From Eubacterium limosum (GTDB lineage Bacteria > Bacillota > Clostridia > Eubacteriales > Eubacteriaceae): a stretch of DNA of 15,212 bases. The number at the start of each line of letters is the position of its first letter. Positions within the stretch are counted from its first letter, which is position 1. The stretch covers positions 1 to 15,212 of the forward strand of contig CAUEUD010000079.1 of the NCBI GenBank assembly GCA_959020865.1, in the 5' to 3' direction. The position numbers and the translations under genes were made by a program. Below the pieces are notes generated by a model, which did not search any database, was not told the origin of the DNA, and saw only the letters and a list, made by a program, of their open reading frames with translations. Positions 5,604-13,512 of this stretch are shown here, in pieces.

Positions 5604-8600
5604 TTACTGTGCGTGCCCGTCAAAAACATTGACGGCAGCGGCGGTGTCGCTGAGCCATTTCCAGGTGGTGCTTAGCTTGTTGGTGAACTTGGCGGTAGCT
5701 TTTTTACCTTCTGCAAAATAGCTGTACTGCTGATTTTCTGGCAATTTTTCTCCATCACTGTCATGAAGCACCGTCTCGTCTAAGCCGTAGAATTCTGGCT
5801 TAGGATTGTCTTGGGTTGCTTCTTTTAAACGATCACCGATCAGCAGGTCGACCGCTTCCTGTCCATTGCTATTATTATTTTTATCATAATTATCCGTCGT
5901 GGTTTTCAGCTCATACTTCTGTGACCAGTTGGTTTCTTCGGTCACGGTGTAGTAGCCTTTTTTGAGGCCGGAGATCAATTTTGTCTTTTCAGTCTCAGTT
6001 TCGTTGGCGTTAAAGTTGATGGTTTCGTAGAAGGTTTCGGCTAATTTTCCTTTATTTCCATCTCCATCTACTTCGTAACGCTCGATCTTGAACACGAAGG
6101 TCTGGTTGGCGTTGATCTGTTTGATGTTGGTGTAGGGTTGATCTATGGTCTTGGTGATTTCCAGCTGGCCTTTGACGACGTGGACATCGTATTTTCCTTG
6201 TGCGGTTATTGTGTTATTACTATCATCGCCATTTTTATGGCCAGCCGTATTCGCTGTACTGTTACCATCTGCGCTTGGCGCACCTGCATTATAGCTTACA
6301 TTTACTGTATAATATGTATCTTTTTCAGGTTTATCCTGTGTCATGACATCAATGGAAGTGTTTTCTCTATCTTCCTTTTGCCACTCAATCAGGCAAGCGT
6401 CCGTGCCGTATTTACTGGCGCTTATGGCAGATTTCTGCTGTATCTCCCGAATTCTTGTCAATAAGTCTCCCTCATTCGGAACGGTTTCGTCCCAGAAGAT
6501 GGTGTTTGCCTGATCAAGCAGACTGATGTCTGCTTTGACGTTGACGGTTGGCTGGTCAAAATTCTTGGTGATGCCGTTAACGGTGACATTGGATATGCCT
6601 GCCACATTGGTGGACACGTTGTTGCCGCCGATGTAATCGGCTTTGGCGACGACTTTAATATCTGCGGCCCATCCGGCTTTTCCTGATGTGGTCTTGGCGT
6701 TGATTGTCTGATTCGTCCAGGTGATTGTGGTTGTGCCTTCATCACCGCTAGTGATCTTAGCGCCCGCGCTTTCCAGTGCTTCTTTTGATTCCTCAGTCAG
6801 CTCAAAGCGGCTGTCGATGACATCGGTTATGGTTGCGCCTTTGATGGCTTTTCCCATATTTTTGACGATTTCACCAAACAGACTCTTTAATTCTTCCATA
6901 TTGTCGGTGGTCATATAGCAATTTGGGGAGGCGATGCCTTTCATGTAAGTGTCTACTTTTTTTATCGTGCCCGCTCTTTCATTATTCTTGAAATACCCAT
7001 TACTGTTGGCATCCTCAAAAATGCCGATCGAATAAATCGTCGCATTTTGTTTGATGCTCTGGGCGGATTCAACTGCAGCATTCGCAACGTTCGTGCTGAA
7101 CATATTGCTATTTTTCGTTGGCACGCCGTCTGTGAAGAAAACTACCAGCTTTTCACGGTTTTCTTTTTGCTCAACATCCTGCCATTGATCTGTTTCGTCA
7201 AAGACTCTTTCTGCGCTCGCCATCCCTTCATCTGCAGCTGTCGCACCTGCCGGGGTTATCGCAGTCCATTTTTTAAGCTGGTCTAGGCTGCCGTCTGTTC
7301 CTACTTTCAGTAGTGTCTTACCATCTTTGGTGGTTTTTATTTGGCTGTTATCGCCAAAGGTTACGACACCCACGCGGCTGTCGAGGCTTTTCGTATTCAC
7401 TGCATCCAGGAATGATGCGGCGGCTTCCTCAAGGGCTTGCTGTTTTGTATCTGAAGTACTTCCTTTTTTATAAATTCGGCCTTTCTGCGCTTCTGTCAGG
7501 TCAAATTTTTTCTTTGTTACTTCAACACGCATTTCTTTGCCGCTGACGGCGTCGTTATACTTATAATAATCTACTTCATTCTTTTTATCTGCCACTCTGT
7601 CCATTAACTGGAAAATGCCGCTGTCGGTTTTATAATAGTAACTCTTGGTTAGAGTAACAGGTTCATTATTATATAGTGTATGACTTATCAGCTTTTCATT
7701 CATACTTTCTGAGCTGTCCAATACCAGCACAATGTCGTACGGGGTCTTGCTATCGACGATTTGTGTTAAATTTGAGCTGGCGTCCAGATGAATATCGTAG
7801 GTGCGGTCATCCCAGCTGTCCACGGTGGCGGTTTTGTTGAGCTCGAAATCTTTCTCGCTGAAGTTCAGGTGATTGGTGATGGTGATCTGCGGATTTTTGC
7901 CAAACTCGACTTTTCCTGAGGCTTTACTTTGGTCGGTCCTTATCTCTGTTGCGCTATTCGGCTCTACTGTGTAAGTAGGCGCTTTGTAGTTCGTCTTATC
8001 GTAACCTGTTTCGGTCACCTCAAACCTGGTGCCTGCAGCGATGTTCTCGATTCGGATGGTTTGGCTGGCCTTTAATTGAACGCTGCCGTCCTCTGCCGTT
8101 TGTTCTTTTGCTGATTCCCACACGTTCTCTGCTGCGTCTTTAGCTGCAACTTTATATTTTCCGGTATACGGCTTGCCGCCGATGGTGACCAGCGCGGTGA
8201 AGGTCTCGTCACTTGGCTGACCGCCCGCGATCTCTTTGGTGATGTTGATGGTGTGGTGGTTATGGCCGTCGCAGTGGTTCTGCATTTTAACGACCGCGTC
8301 GGTGCCAACGGTGAGGGGCTTGGTCTGGACAATCTTGCCGTCATTTGTCGTTCCTGATATGCTGCTGCCACTTGCATTTACCGCTTCACCGTTAACCTTA
8401 AATGCATCATACTGGTTTTGGCCAACGCCGACTTCCTGGACGATGTACTTTGTTCCCTGTTCGGCAATTTCCTCAAAATAGGCGGTCTGGCCGTGTTTGA
8501 GGGTGAAGATGCCAGTTTCTTCGTTCGTCTTTTGATCTTCCTTTATAATATCTGTTCCTTCTTTTAAATCATAGGGCTGATCTGTTGCTAATACATATGT

Positions 8601-10604
8601 TTTTTCGTCTTGTTCAATGGTTTCTTTTCCTGTAATGTCCGCTCCCTTTTCTGGTTCCACATACAGCTTAAAGTCAAAGTCCACATCGGTGTAGGCGCCT
8701 TCGTTGACATTGGTGACTTCTTTGGTAACACTGATGCTGTCTTTGGGGACGGTGGGCAGGTTGAACTGCATTTTGCAGTTGGACGCGCCGGCGCCGCGTT
8801 CCATGTAGAAGATTTTGATTTCGTGGCCGGTGTAGTCGGCGAAGGTGTCTCCCTCACCGTTGTTATTCCATTCGGTAATATTCTCTTTACTAGTATCTTT
8901 AAACTGATCTTTGATAGTTTTTGTAAAGTCCTCACAACCCTCCCCTAAATTACCCTCATTAATTGTATGAGTACTGTTATAATTTGTCCATTTAACTTCT
9001 CCAGTGGAAAAATTAATTTCTCCGGATTGAGCGTCACGGACACCGCCAAGGTCGAGAACTAAAACACCGTCGATGAAAACCCACATATCATCATCACCGT
9101 TGAATTTATAAACCATATCCTGGCCGTTATACTTTCCGTTTTTCTGCTGGATAAAGTTTGCAGTGACGACCATACCGAAATAGTAGTTATTTTCAGTAAT
9201 TTGACCATCCTCTAGTAAAAGATTGTGACGACTCCAAGCTGGTTCCTGTGTTTTATATAATTTTTCCTTATAACGAGCGTCGTCTGAATTAAGTGCTTTA
9301 CCATTTTCGTCATAGCAATTTAACGTTTTGTCTGCAAACTTATCATCCTTTATTGGATTATAAGGCATAAAATTACCCCTTTGGTAATAAAATAATGTTG
9401 AGTCATTACCTGACTTTGGTGTACCAATCTGCTGATAAACCGTAAAAGGATAAGTGCCATCTTCATCGGAGGCAACATTCTTTTCAGCACCTTTAGGCCA
9501 ATAGGCGTAATTATCAAAACTGCTGTAGTAAAAAGTTCCCGCTGATCCTATTTCTGGTACAGTACCAGTATAAACGTCCTTGCGAAACAGATGGTTTGCC
9601 TTTCCCAGATAATTTTGATTATCCGCATCTCCCTTCCAACCTTTTGTCACAAAGTTATTAAACAAGTTCGTACTGTACTGATCTTTTTTTGCAGTTTCAG
9701 GATAGTATTCATCAACATACTTATTCTTGTGCAGCTCTTTATCTACTAATCCTTGAACCAGCATTCCATTCTGTCCTCTTCCCCAGTTGTTATAGTCTGG
9801 AAGTGAACGCTCATAATCAAACATCTGAATATCCACACCTTTTGACGCACTGTCAATGGTTTCGACGATTGTCAATGGCCCTGGATTATCCGGGTTATAG
9901 CTGGCTGCCAGCGCATTTTCCTGTTCCTCATCGCTCTGCACACTCAGCGCTTCTTCCATTGCCTGCTGCTGGGGGTTCTGCCAGGTTACGGCCACGGGTT
10001 TCAGGGTGGTTAATGCGGTTTCTACCCCGGTGACGTTTCCGTCCGGGTCGGTGTTAATGCTGGCGGCATCCTCCTGCTTTGGCTCCATGGTGGATACAGG
10101 GTTGTTCTGTTCGTCTTTGGCTTCTGCCGCCTGATAGAGCGCGATGCTTTTCTGTCCGTCCGTGCTCTGTTTATAGGCTTCGGGGGCTGCAGCATTTTTG
10201 TCGGTTATTTTCAGGGTAAAGCTGCCAGTCTTAGGTGTGATGTCTCTTTTGTTTTTATCGGTCAGGGTGATGCTGTAAGCAGTAAAGCCATCTATGCTTG
10301 ACCCCTGTTCGCTGGCTTTGGCGTTTAACCCCGCTTCGGTTTGGGCGTAAAGGGCTTTTTCGGCTTCATCCTGGCTGTCTTTATTGAGCGCTTTTACGTT
10401 GAGCGCCGCGCCTGCGGGCAGGCTGGTGCCTTCGGTGGCCTTCAGCTCTGCTGTGATGCTGTCGTCCTCATAGGTGAGTACGGCGGGGGCGGCGTTGGCT
10501 TTTTCCTGCGCCAGGGCGGTGAGGCCCGGGCTCATGGCTGAAAGCATGAGCAGCATGCTCAGTAATATGGATGTATATCTGGATAATCTTTTGACGCTTT
10601 TCAT
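5604..10604 (-). CDS. giant secreted fibro-slime/PA14-like, CnaB-like and VWA domain protein (1666 aa)
   Basis: This is a surface or matrix adhesin. The start is the ATG at 10602-10604, with AGGGAGA 7 nt upstream. The reading from 10622 adds six residues without a good site and is used here only for residue numbers. Order: signal peptide ending LTALA; a low-complexity N-terminal region to about 240; a fibro-slime/PA14-like domain (about 245-625) with FNGDDDMWVFIDGVLVLDLG; two CnaB-like domains, 630-784 (K634, E730, N782 as a possible isopeptide triad) and 790-918 (K796, E871, N917); a VWA domain (about 960-1260) with complete MIDAS D969-S971-S973, TPAGAT near 1123-1128 and D1165 in FFTDG; a linking beta region; and a last CnaB-like domain (about 1485-1650, K1491, E1562, N1648). 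It ends WKWLSDTAAAVNVFDGHAQ with no LPXTG, membrane segment or basic tail. It is the first gene of the sipW operon. Confidence 0.88.
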   Translation of the reverse strand: MKSVKRLSRYTSILLSMLLMLSAMSPGLTALAQEKANAAPAVLTYEDDSITAELKATEGTSLPAGAALNVKALNKDSQDEAEKALYAQTEAGLNAKASEQGSSIDGFTAYSITLTDKNKRDITPKTGSFTLKITDKNAAAPEAYKQSTDGQKSIALYQAAEAKDEQNNPVSTMEPKQEDAASINTDPDGNVTGVETALTTLKPVAVTWQNPQQQAMEEALSVQSDEEQENALAASYNPDNPGPLTIVETIDSASKGVDIQMFDYERSLPDYNNWGRGQNGMLVQGLVDKELHKNKYVDEYYPETAKKDQYSTNLFNNFVTKGWKGDADNQNYLGKANHLFRKDVYTGTVPEIGSAGTFYYSSFDNYAYWPKGAEKNVASDEDGTYPFTVYQQIGTPKSGNDSTLFYYQRGNFMPYNPIKDDKFADKTLNCYDENGKALNSDDARYKEKLYKTQEPAWSRHNLLLEDGQITENNYYFGMVVTANFIQQKNGKYNGQDMVYKFNGDDDMWVFIDGVLVLDLGGVRDAQSGEINFSTGEVKWTNYNSTHTINEGNLGEGCEDFTKTIKDQFKDTSKENITEWNNNGEGDTFADYTGHEIKIFYMERGAGASNCKMQFNLPTVPKDSISVTKEVTNVNEGAYTDVDFDFKLYVEPEKGADITGKETIEQDEKTYVLATDQPYDLKEGTDIIKEDQKTNEETGIFTLKHGQTAYFEEIAEQGTKYIVQEVGVGQNQYDAFKVNGEAVNASGSSISGTTNDGKIVQTKPLTVGTDAVVKMQNHCDGHNHHTINITKEIAGGQPSDETFTALVTIGGKPYTGKYKVAAKDAAENVWESAKEQTAEDGSVQLKASQTIRIENIAAGTRFEVTETGYDKTNYKAPTYTVEPNSATEIRTDQSKASGKVEFGKNPQITITNHLNFSEKDFELNKTATVDSWDDRTYDIHLDASSNLTQIVDSKTPYDIVLVLDSSESMNEKLISHTLYNNEPVTLTKSYYYKTDSGIFQLMDRVADKKNEVDYYKYNDAVSGKEMRVEVTKKKFDLTEAQKGRIYKKGSTSDTKQQALEEAAASFLDAVNTKSLDSRVGVVTFGDNSQIKTTKDGKTLLKVGTDGSLDQLKKWTAITPAGATAADEGMASAERVFDETDQWQDVEQKENREKLVVFFTDGVPTKNSNMFSTNVANAAVESAQSIKQNATIYSIGIFEDANSNGYFKNNERAGTIKKVDTYMKGIASPNCYMTTDNMEELKSLFGEIVKNMGKAIKGATITDVIDSRFELTEESKEALESAGAKITSGDEGTTTITWTNQTINAKTTSGKAGWAADIKVVAKADYIGGNNVSTNVAGISNVTVNGITKNFDQPTVNVKADISLLDQANTIFWDETVPNEGDLLTRIREIQQKSAISASKYGTDACLIEWQKEDRENTSIDVMTQDKPEKDTYYTVNVSYNAGAPSADGNSTANTAGHKNGDDSNNTITAQGKYDVHVVKGQLEITKTIDQPYTNIKQINANQTFVFKIERYEVDGDGNKGKLAETFYETINFNANETETEKTKLISGLKKGYYTVTEETNWSQKYELKTTTDNYDKNNNSNGQEAVDLLIGDRLKEATQDNPKPEFYGLDETVLHDSDGEKLPENQQYSYFAEGKKATAKFTNKLSTTWKWLSDTAAAVNVFDGHAQ

Positions 10605-10686
10605 GATTGGTTCTCCCTTCATGCCTTTTTCTCTATTTTTACCGGCGGATTGCTGGCTTTTTTCGGTTCTTTTTAATGATACCTTA

Positions 10687-10720
10687 ACTATACCAGCGAT
10701 TTGTCACACAATGGTCACAG
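10687..10720 (-). promoter_or_regulatory. SARP-type operator and promoter (site C)
   Basis: The minus strand reads TGTGACC-ATTG-TGTGACA, then AATCGCTGG (9 bp), then TATAGT (complement of 10687-10692). The heptamers are at 10713-10719 and 10702-10708, 11 bp apart. An extra half-site (AGTGACC, complement of 10720-10726) lies just upstream but out of register. It drives the giant protein, sipW and 4334 with a leader of about 75 nt. Confidence 0.75.
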
Positions 10721-10755
10721 GTCACTGTTTTCTTAGGTTTACTGTGACTGTGAAA

Positions 10756-10783
10756 AAAGCCACGCCTGGCAAAGCGTGGCTTT
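10756..10783 (-). terminator. intrinsic terminator of the regulator operon
   Basis: A 10-bp stem (AAAGCCACGC, 10756-10765, with 10774-10783) has an 8-nt loop and a run of six T's on the minus strand. The stem overlaps the stop codon of the 10782-11204 gene. It separates the regulator operon from the site C promoter about 35 bp further on. Confidence 0.85.
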
Positions 10784-11204
10784 AATATTCGGTCATAAGC
10801 TGGATGCATTCCAGAACGCTTTTAAAGGCTCCCAAAGTTTTACCCGTGGTATCCTTCAGGATGCCCTGCCATTCGGCATGGTGTCTGCTCTGCATGATGA
10901 GGTCAAAGGTTTTAAGGCTGCCGGCAGCGCTTTTTATCTCGCCGGGCTCATGGTAGCGTTTGGGGACAGCTACGTAAGGCCTGGGCTTTACCGCCTGTTT
11001 TCCAAAGGTTCTGCTGATCTGCCCTGCCTGAGGCTGGCCGATGGTGTCGTAGGCTTTATCGACGCTGGCGACAAAGCTTCTGACGCTGGTGAAGGAAATC
11101 TCGTTTTCCAGCGCGACGCCCATGATCCTTCCGGCCATATCGTCTTCGTCAAAACGGTCGATGCAGAGGCGCAGGCTGGTGGATGGGATGCTCTGTGGTT
11201 TCAT
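10782..11204 (-). CDS. small partner of the SARP regulator with C-terminal 'WQG' domain (140 aa)
   Basis: I do not know a named family. It looks cytoplasmic, without signal peptide or membrane helices. The N-terminal part (about 8-65) begins LRLCIDRFDEDDMAGRIMG and runs through FVASVDKAYDTIGQPQ to SRTFGKQ. The C-terminal part (about 99-138) is TF, eleven residues, WQG, twelve residues, FKSVLECIQLM. This is the same domain as in the free-standing protein at 1488-1703, in ungapped alignment. The start is the ATG at 11202-11204 with GGAGAG just upstream. The longer frame from 11234 would overlap the regulator and has no ribosome site. It follows the regulator by 22 bp and shares its terminator, so the two are co-expressed. 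It may bind or tune the regulator, which is inference from position and the shared domain only. Confidence 0.75.
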   Translation of the reverse strand: MKPQSIPSTSLRLCIDRFDEDDMAGRIMGVALENEISFTSVRSFVASVDKAYDTIGQPQAGQISRTFGKQAVKPRPYVAVPKRYHEPGEIKSAAGSLKTFDLIMQSRHHAEWQGILKDTTGKTLGAFKSVLECIQLMTEY

Positions 11205-11226
11205 TTCTCTCTCCGTATTTTGTTTG

Positions 11227-12423
11227 TTAATCATAATGCAATTCGTCGAGGTCGAACCTCAGCTGAAGCTGCCGGTTTTTATAATTGCTCCAAAAAGCTT
11301 TCTCGATGCGCCCTGCGACGATCTGGGCTGTCTCGTACTGGCAGGTGGGCAGCAGGGCCACATACTGGGAGCTGCTGTACTGGGCCACCGGGTCGCCTGA
11401 GCGCAGGGACGTGCGCAGCACATCCTCCAGATGAACCATGGCGTCTCTGAGAACCTCTATTTTTTTGTTTTCGGCGATGCCCTCGTCGGCTGAAAGGGTC
11501 GTTAATAATAAAAAAACCGAGATCCCCATCCTGGCGCCCTGTCTGGCCTGGAGGCAGTAAATCCGCTTAAATGCGCCATATTCGCATACAAAGGCGCCGG
11601 TGTTACTCTCTTCCATCAGCTCATTTTGGACGTCCACGATGTCTCTTTCGTGACGGTGCGTTTTCTTAATAATGGTTTCGTACAGCCCCCGGAGTTCCTC
11701 GGAGGGGGTAACCCCAAGATAGTCGTAAAGGGTTTTTTCGGCTTTCTGGTAATGCTCGGTGGCCTGCTTGTAATTGTCCTGTCCCATAAGGGCTCTTATA
11801 AAACAGCAGTGCAGGTTCTCATCCAGGTTATCAATCTGGATGGCCTTGCTCACGCAGCCCGCCATTTCGCTGAAGCGCCCCTGCTCCTCTAACAGGGCTG
11901 CGGTCTTCTTGACGGCGCTCAGGTAGGCGGTATGATAGTAGGTAGCCAGGGAGGCAACCCAGTATTCGCTTGCAAATTTGGGCAGCAGCTCGCCGCGGTA
12001 CAGGTTGATGGCTTCTTTGTAGCTGTCGATCTTTCTGCCCGGGTCTTTCTCTTCCTCAGCTTCTTTTATTTTTTCTTCAAAAACTTCGATGTCCAGGCTT
12101 ACGCTGATTTCCTGATTCCAGATATAGGCGCTGCGGCCTGTCAGGATAAAATCGTTTCTGCCCCAGGTTTTCTTGATGAGGCTGCGCAGACGGTACATGA
12201 GGTTTTTGAGCGCGCCTGCGGGGTTGTCGCTCTCTTCTTCTTCCCAGAGGGCTTCTGCCAGCTCCTGTACCGTCAGTTCTTTCTGGCGGTGGCACAGGAT
12301 ATAGATGAACAGCTTGGTCATCATCTCTGAACGGATGCTCTCTTCATCCAGGCTTGCGCTATCGTCTGAGATGCTGAAACCTGAAAACATCTGGGCGCTC
12401 AGTGTGGTATTTTGCTCTTCCAC
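11227..12423 (-). CDS. SARP/BTAD-type transcriptional regulator with degenerate GGDEF-like C-terminus (398 aa)
   Basis: This is a probable activator of the surface operons. Domains in order: an OmpR/PhoB-like winged helix (about 12-105), with TVQELAEALW and NLMYRLRSLIKK as the helix-turn-helix core and a closing wing FILTGRSAYIWN; a BTAD helical TPR-like domain (about 109-255), with LYRGELLPKF, YWVASLATYYHTAYLSAV and TLYDYLGVTPSEELRGLYE; then a C-terminal domain (about 275-390) shaped like GGDEF. In it LRSGDPVAQYSSSQYVALLP aligns with the LR..D.VARYGGDEF.VLLP pattern, with SSSQY (350-354) replacing GGDEF, so it should not make c-di-GMP. The start is a GTG (12421-12423) behind AGGAGG with 10-nt spacing. 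SARPs bind direct repeats with an 11-bp period near the -10 box, exactly the pattern found before five transcription units here. Its own promoter lacks these repeats. Confidence 0.88.
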   Translation of the reverse strand: MEEQNTTLSAQMFSGFSISDDSASLDEESIRSEMMTKLFIYILCHRQKELTVQELAEALWEEEESDNPAGALKNLMYRLRSLIKKTWGRNDFILTGRSAYIWNQEISVSLDIEVFEEKIKEAEEEKDPGRKIDSYKEAINLYRGELLPKFASEYWVASLATYYHTAYLSAVKKTAALLEEQGRFSEMAGCVSKAIQIDNLDENLHCCFIRALMGQDNYKQATEHYQKAEKTLYDYLGVTPSEELRGLYETIIKKTHRHERDIVDVQNELMEESNTGAFVCEYGAFKRIYCLQARQGARMGISVFLLLTTLSADEGIAENKKIEVLRDAMVHLEDVLRTSLRSGDPVAQYSSSQYVALLPTCQYETAQIVAGRIEKAFWSNYKNRQLQLRFDLDELHYD

Positions 12424-12462
12424 TACTTTCGTCCCTCCTATTATATTTGTATTTATAATATT

Positions 12463-12491
12463 ATTATAAGCGTTTATATTTTCTTTGTAAA
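12463..12491 (-). promoter_or_regulatory. sigma-A promoter of the regulator operon
   Basis: On the minus strand TTTACA (complement of 12486-12491) is followed after exactly 17 bp by TATAAT (complement of 12463-12468). The surrounding DNA is very AT-rich. The TGTGACn repeats of the structural promoters are absent here, which argues against autoregulation through the same operator. Confidence 0.75.
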
Positions 12492-12577
12492 TCCAAACTT
12501 TTAATTTTTATCTAAACGGTTGATTTTTTATGAAAATAGTTAATTTTCCTTAAGAAATCCGGCCTTTAAACAGAATA

Positions 12578-12604
12578 AAGGTGCGCTCTCAACGAGCACA
12601 CCTT
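12578..12604 (-). terminator. intrinsic terminator of the 14918-12638 operon
   Basis: An 11-bp stem with one mismatch (AAGGTGCGCTC, 12578-12588, with 12594-12604) has a 5-nt loop and ends TTTATT on the minus strand. It lies 33 bp past the stop codon at 12638. The T-run is short, so termination may be partial. Confidence 0.7.
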
Positions 12605-12637
12605 GCGATCATTCGGTGGCAAAACTATAAAAAATCT

Positions 12638-13510
12638 TTATTGTCTGGCTTTCTTTTTCCTGTAGACGATGATGGCGGTGATCAGGATCGCGAGCAGAGC
12701 GACCGCGCCGACACCAATCATAATAAGGTTTGCCATGCCGCCCACCTGCTTGGCCGCGTTGGCCAATGGGGTTTCGTTGGGGTCGATGGTTTCTTCATCA
12801 GGCTGCGCTAACGGGGTATCGCCCCCCTCGATGTTTTCTCCGGGAGGGTTATCGCCGGGGGGATTCGTACCGCCTCCGCCGGGGGTGGTGGTACCGCCGG
12901 GCAGTGTGGCGGCTGTGCCGGTATCGCCGGGCTGTCCGGTGACAGGCACAACGCCGGGCCGGGTTTCAAAGGCGGGGTTATCGGCGGGAGTATAGACAAA
13001 GTCGATCTCGGTGCCTTCGGCGGCGATGGTTGTGCTTTTGCCTTCGGCGTCCGGAATATAGCCATCGATCTGACGGGCGTATTCGACCACGGTACCGCCC
13101 TTGCTGGCGGCTACGACCTTCTGGGTGGCCAGCTCGTTGCCGTAGGTGTCGAGGTAGCGCACGCGGTAGCTGGCTTCCTCGATGATTTTGGCGTACTGGG
13201 CCACATAGGTGGCTTTGCCGGTGACGGTGGTCTCGACGGTTTTGTTCCAGTCGGTAAAGTAGTAGCCTGCGTTTGGCTGTACCATGGCGGCAACGCTCTC
13301 TGCGTCCAGCTTATCACCATAGGTGACGGGCTGTGTATAGCTGGTATCTCCGGCAATGGTGCCTTCGGCTCCGGCTTTAAACTCGATGTTGTAGGTGCCT
13401 TCTTCGGCATGAGCGGTGGCGGGGAGGGTCATGCCCATGAGCAGCAGGGCCATCAGGCAGACGGCAAAAACGGCTGCTGTTTTTCTTAATCTTTTCTTGG
13501 CTGCTGTCAT
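12638..13510 (-). CDS. membrane-anchored surface protein with InlB-like and MucBP-like domains (290 aa)
   Basis: This is an exported cell-surface protein. It has a basic N-terminus and hydrophobic core ending ATAHAEE (Sec leader, about 1-36), then an InlB B-repeat-like region (about 40-108, ending in the YYFTDWNKTVETTVTG type of motif). A MucBP-like domain follows (about 114-174): YRVRYLDTYGNELATQKVV then YARQIDGYIPD and IDFVYTP. Next come a Gly/Pro/Thr-rich spacer (about 183-245), two TPLA motifs (232-235, 247-250), a membrane helix (about 261-283) and a basic tail YRKKKARQ. There is no LPXTG before the helix. A VPVTG lies in the spacer at 188-192, but about 70 residues too early. The start ATG (13508-13510) uses AGGAGG inside the last codons of the previous gene, a tightly coupled pair. 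I infer a wall-spanning adhesin or fibre anchor. Confidence 0.82.
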   Translation of the reverse strand: MTAAKKRLRKTAAVFAVCLMALLLMGMTLPATAHAEEGTYNIEFKAGAEGTIAGDTSYTQPVTYGDKLDAESVAAMVQPNAGYYFTDWNKTVETTVTGKATYVAQYAKIIEEASYRVRYLDTYGNELATQKVVAASKGGTVVEYARQIDGYIPDAEGKSTTIAAEGTEIDFVYTPADNPAFETRPGVVPVTGQPGDTGTAATLPGGTTTPGGGGTNPPGDNPPGENIEGGDTPLAQPDEETIDPNETPLANAAKQVGGMANLIMIGVGAVALLAILITAIIVYRKKKARQ

Positions 13511-13512
13511 GA

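Noticed and set aside
9646..9651. GTCACA inside the giant gene as a further operator
   Set aside because: A single half-site with no partner 11 bp away and no -10 box at the fixed distance. It is chance occurrence within coding DNA.
10720..10726. Third repeat at site C
   Set aside because: GGTCACT on the plus strand is only 7 bp from its neighbour, not 11, so it is out of register. No other site has a third copy.
10776..11450. 224-codon plus-strand ORF opposite the regulator operon
   Set aside because: It lies opposite two well-supported genes with proper ribosome sites. Its translation shows no domain or leader, and it would begin inside a terminator hairpin.
12669..12995. Plus-strand ORF opposite the Gly/Pro-rich spacer of the 12638 gene
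   Set aside because: The Pro/Gly/Val-rich reading is a mirror of the spacer repeats on the coding strand. It has no start signals.
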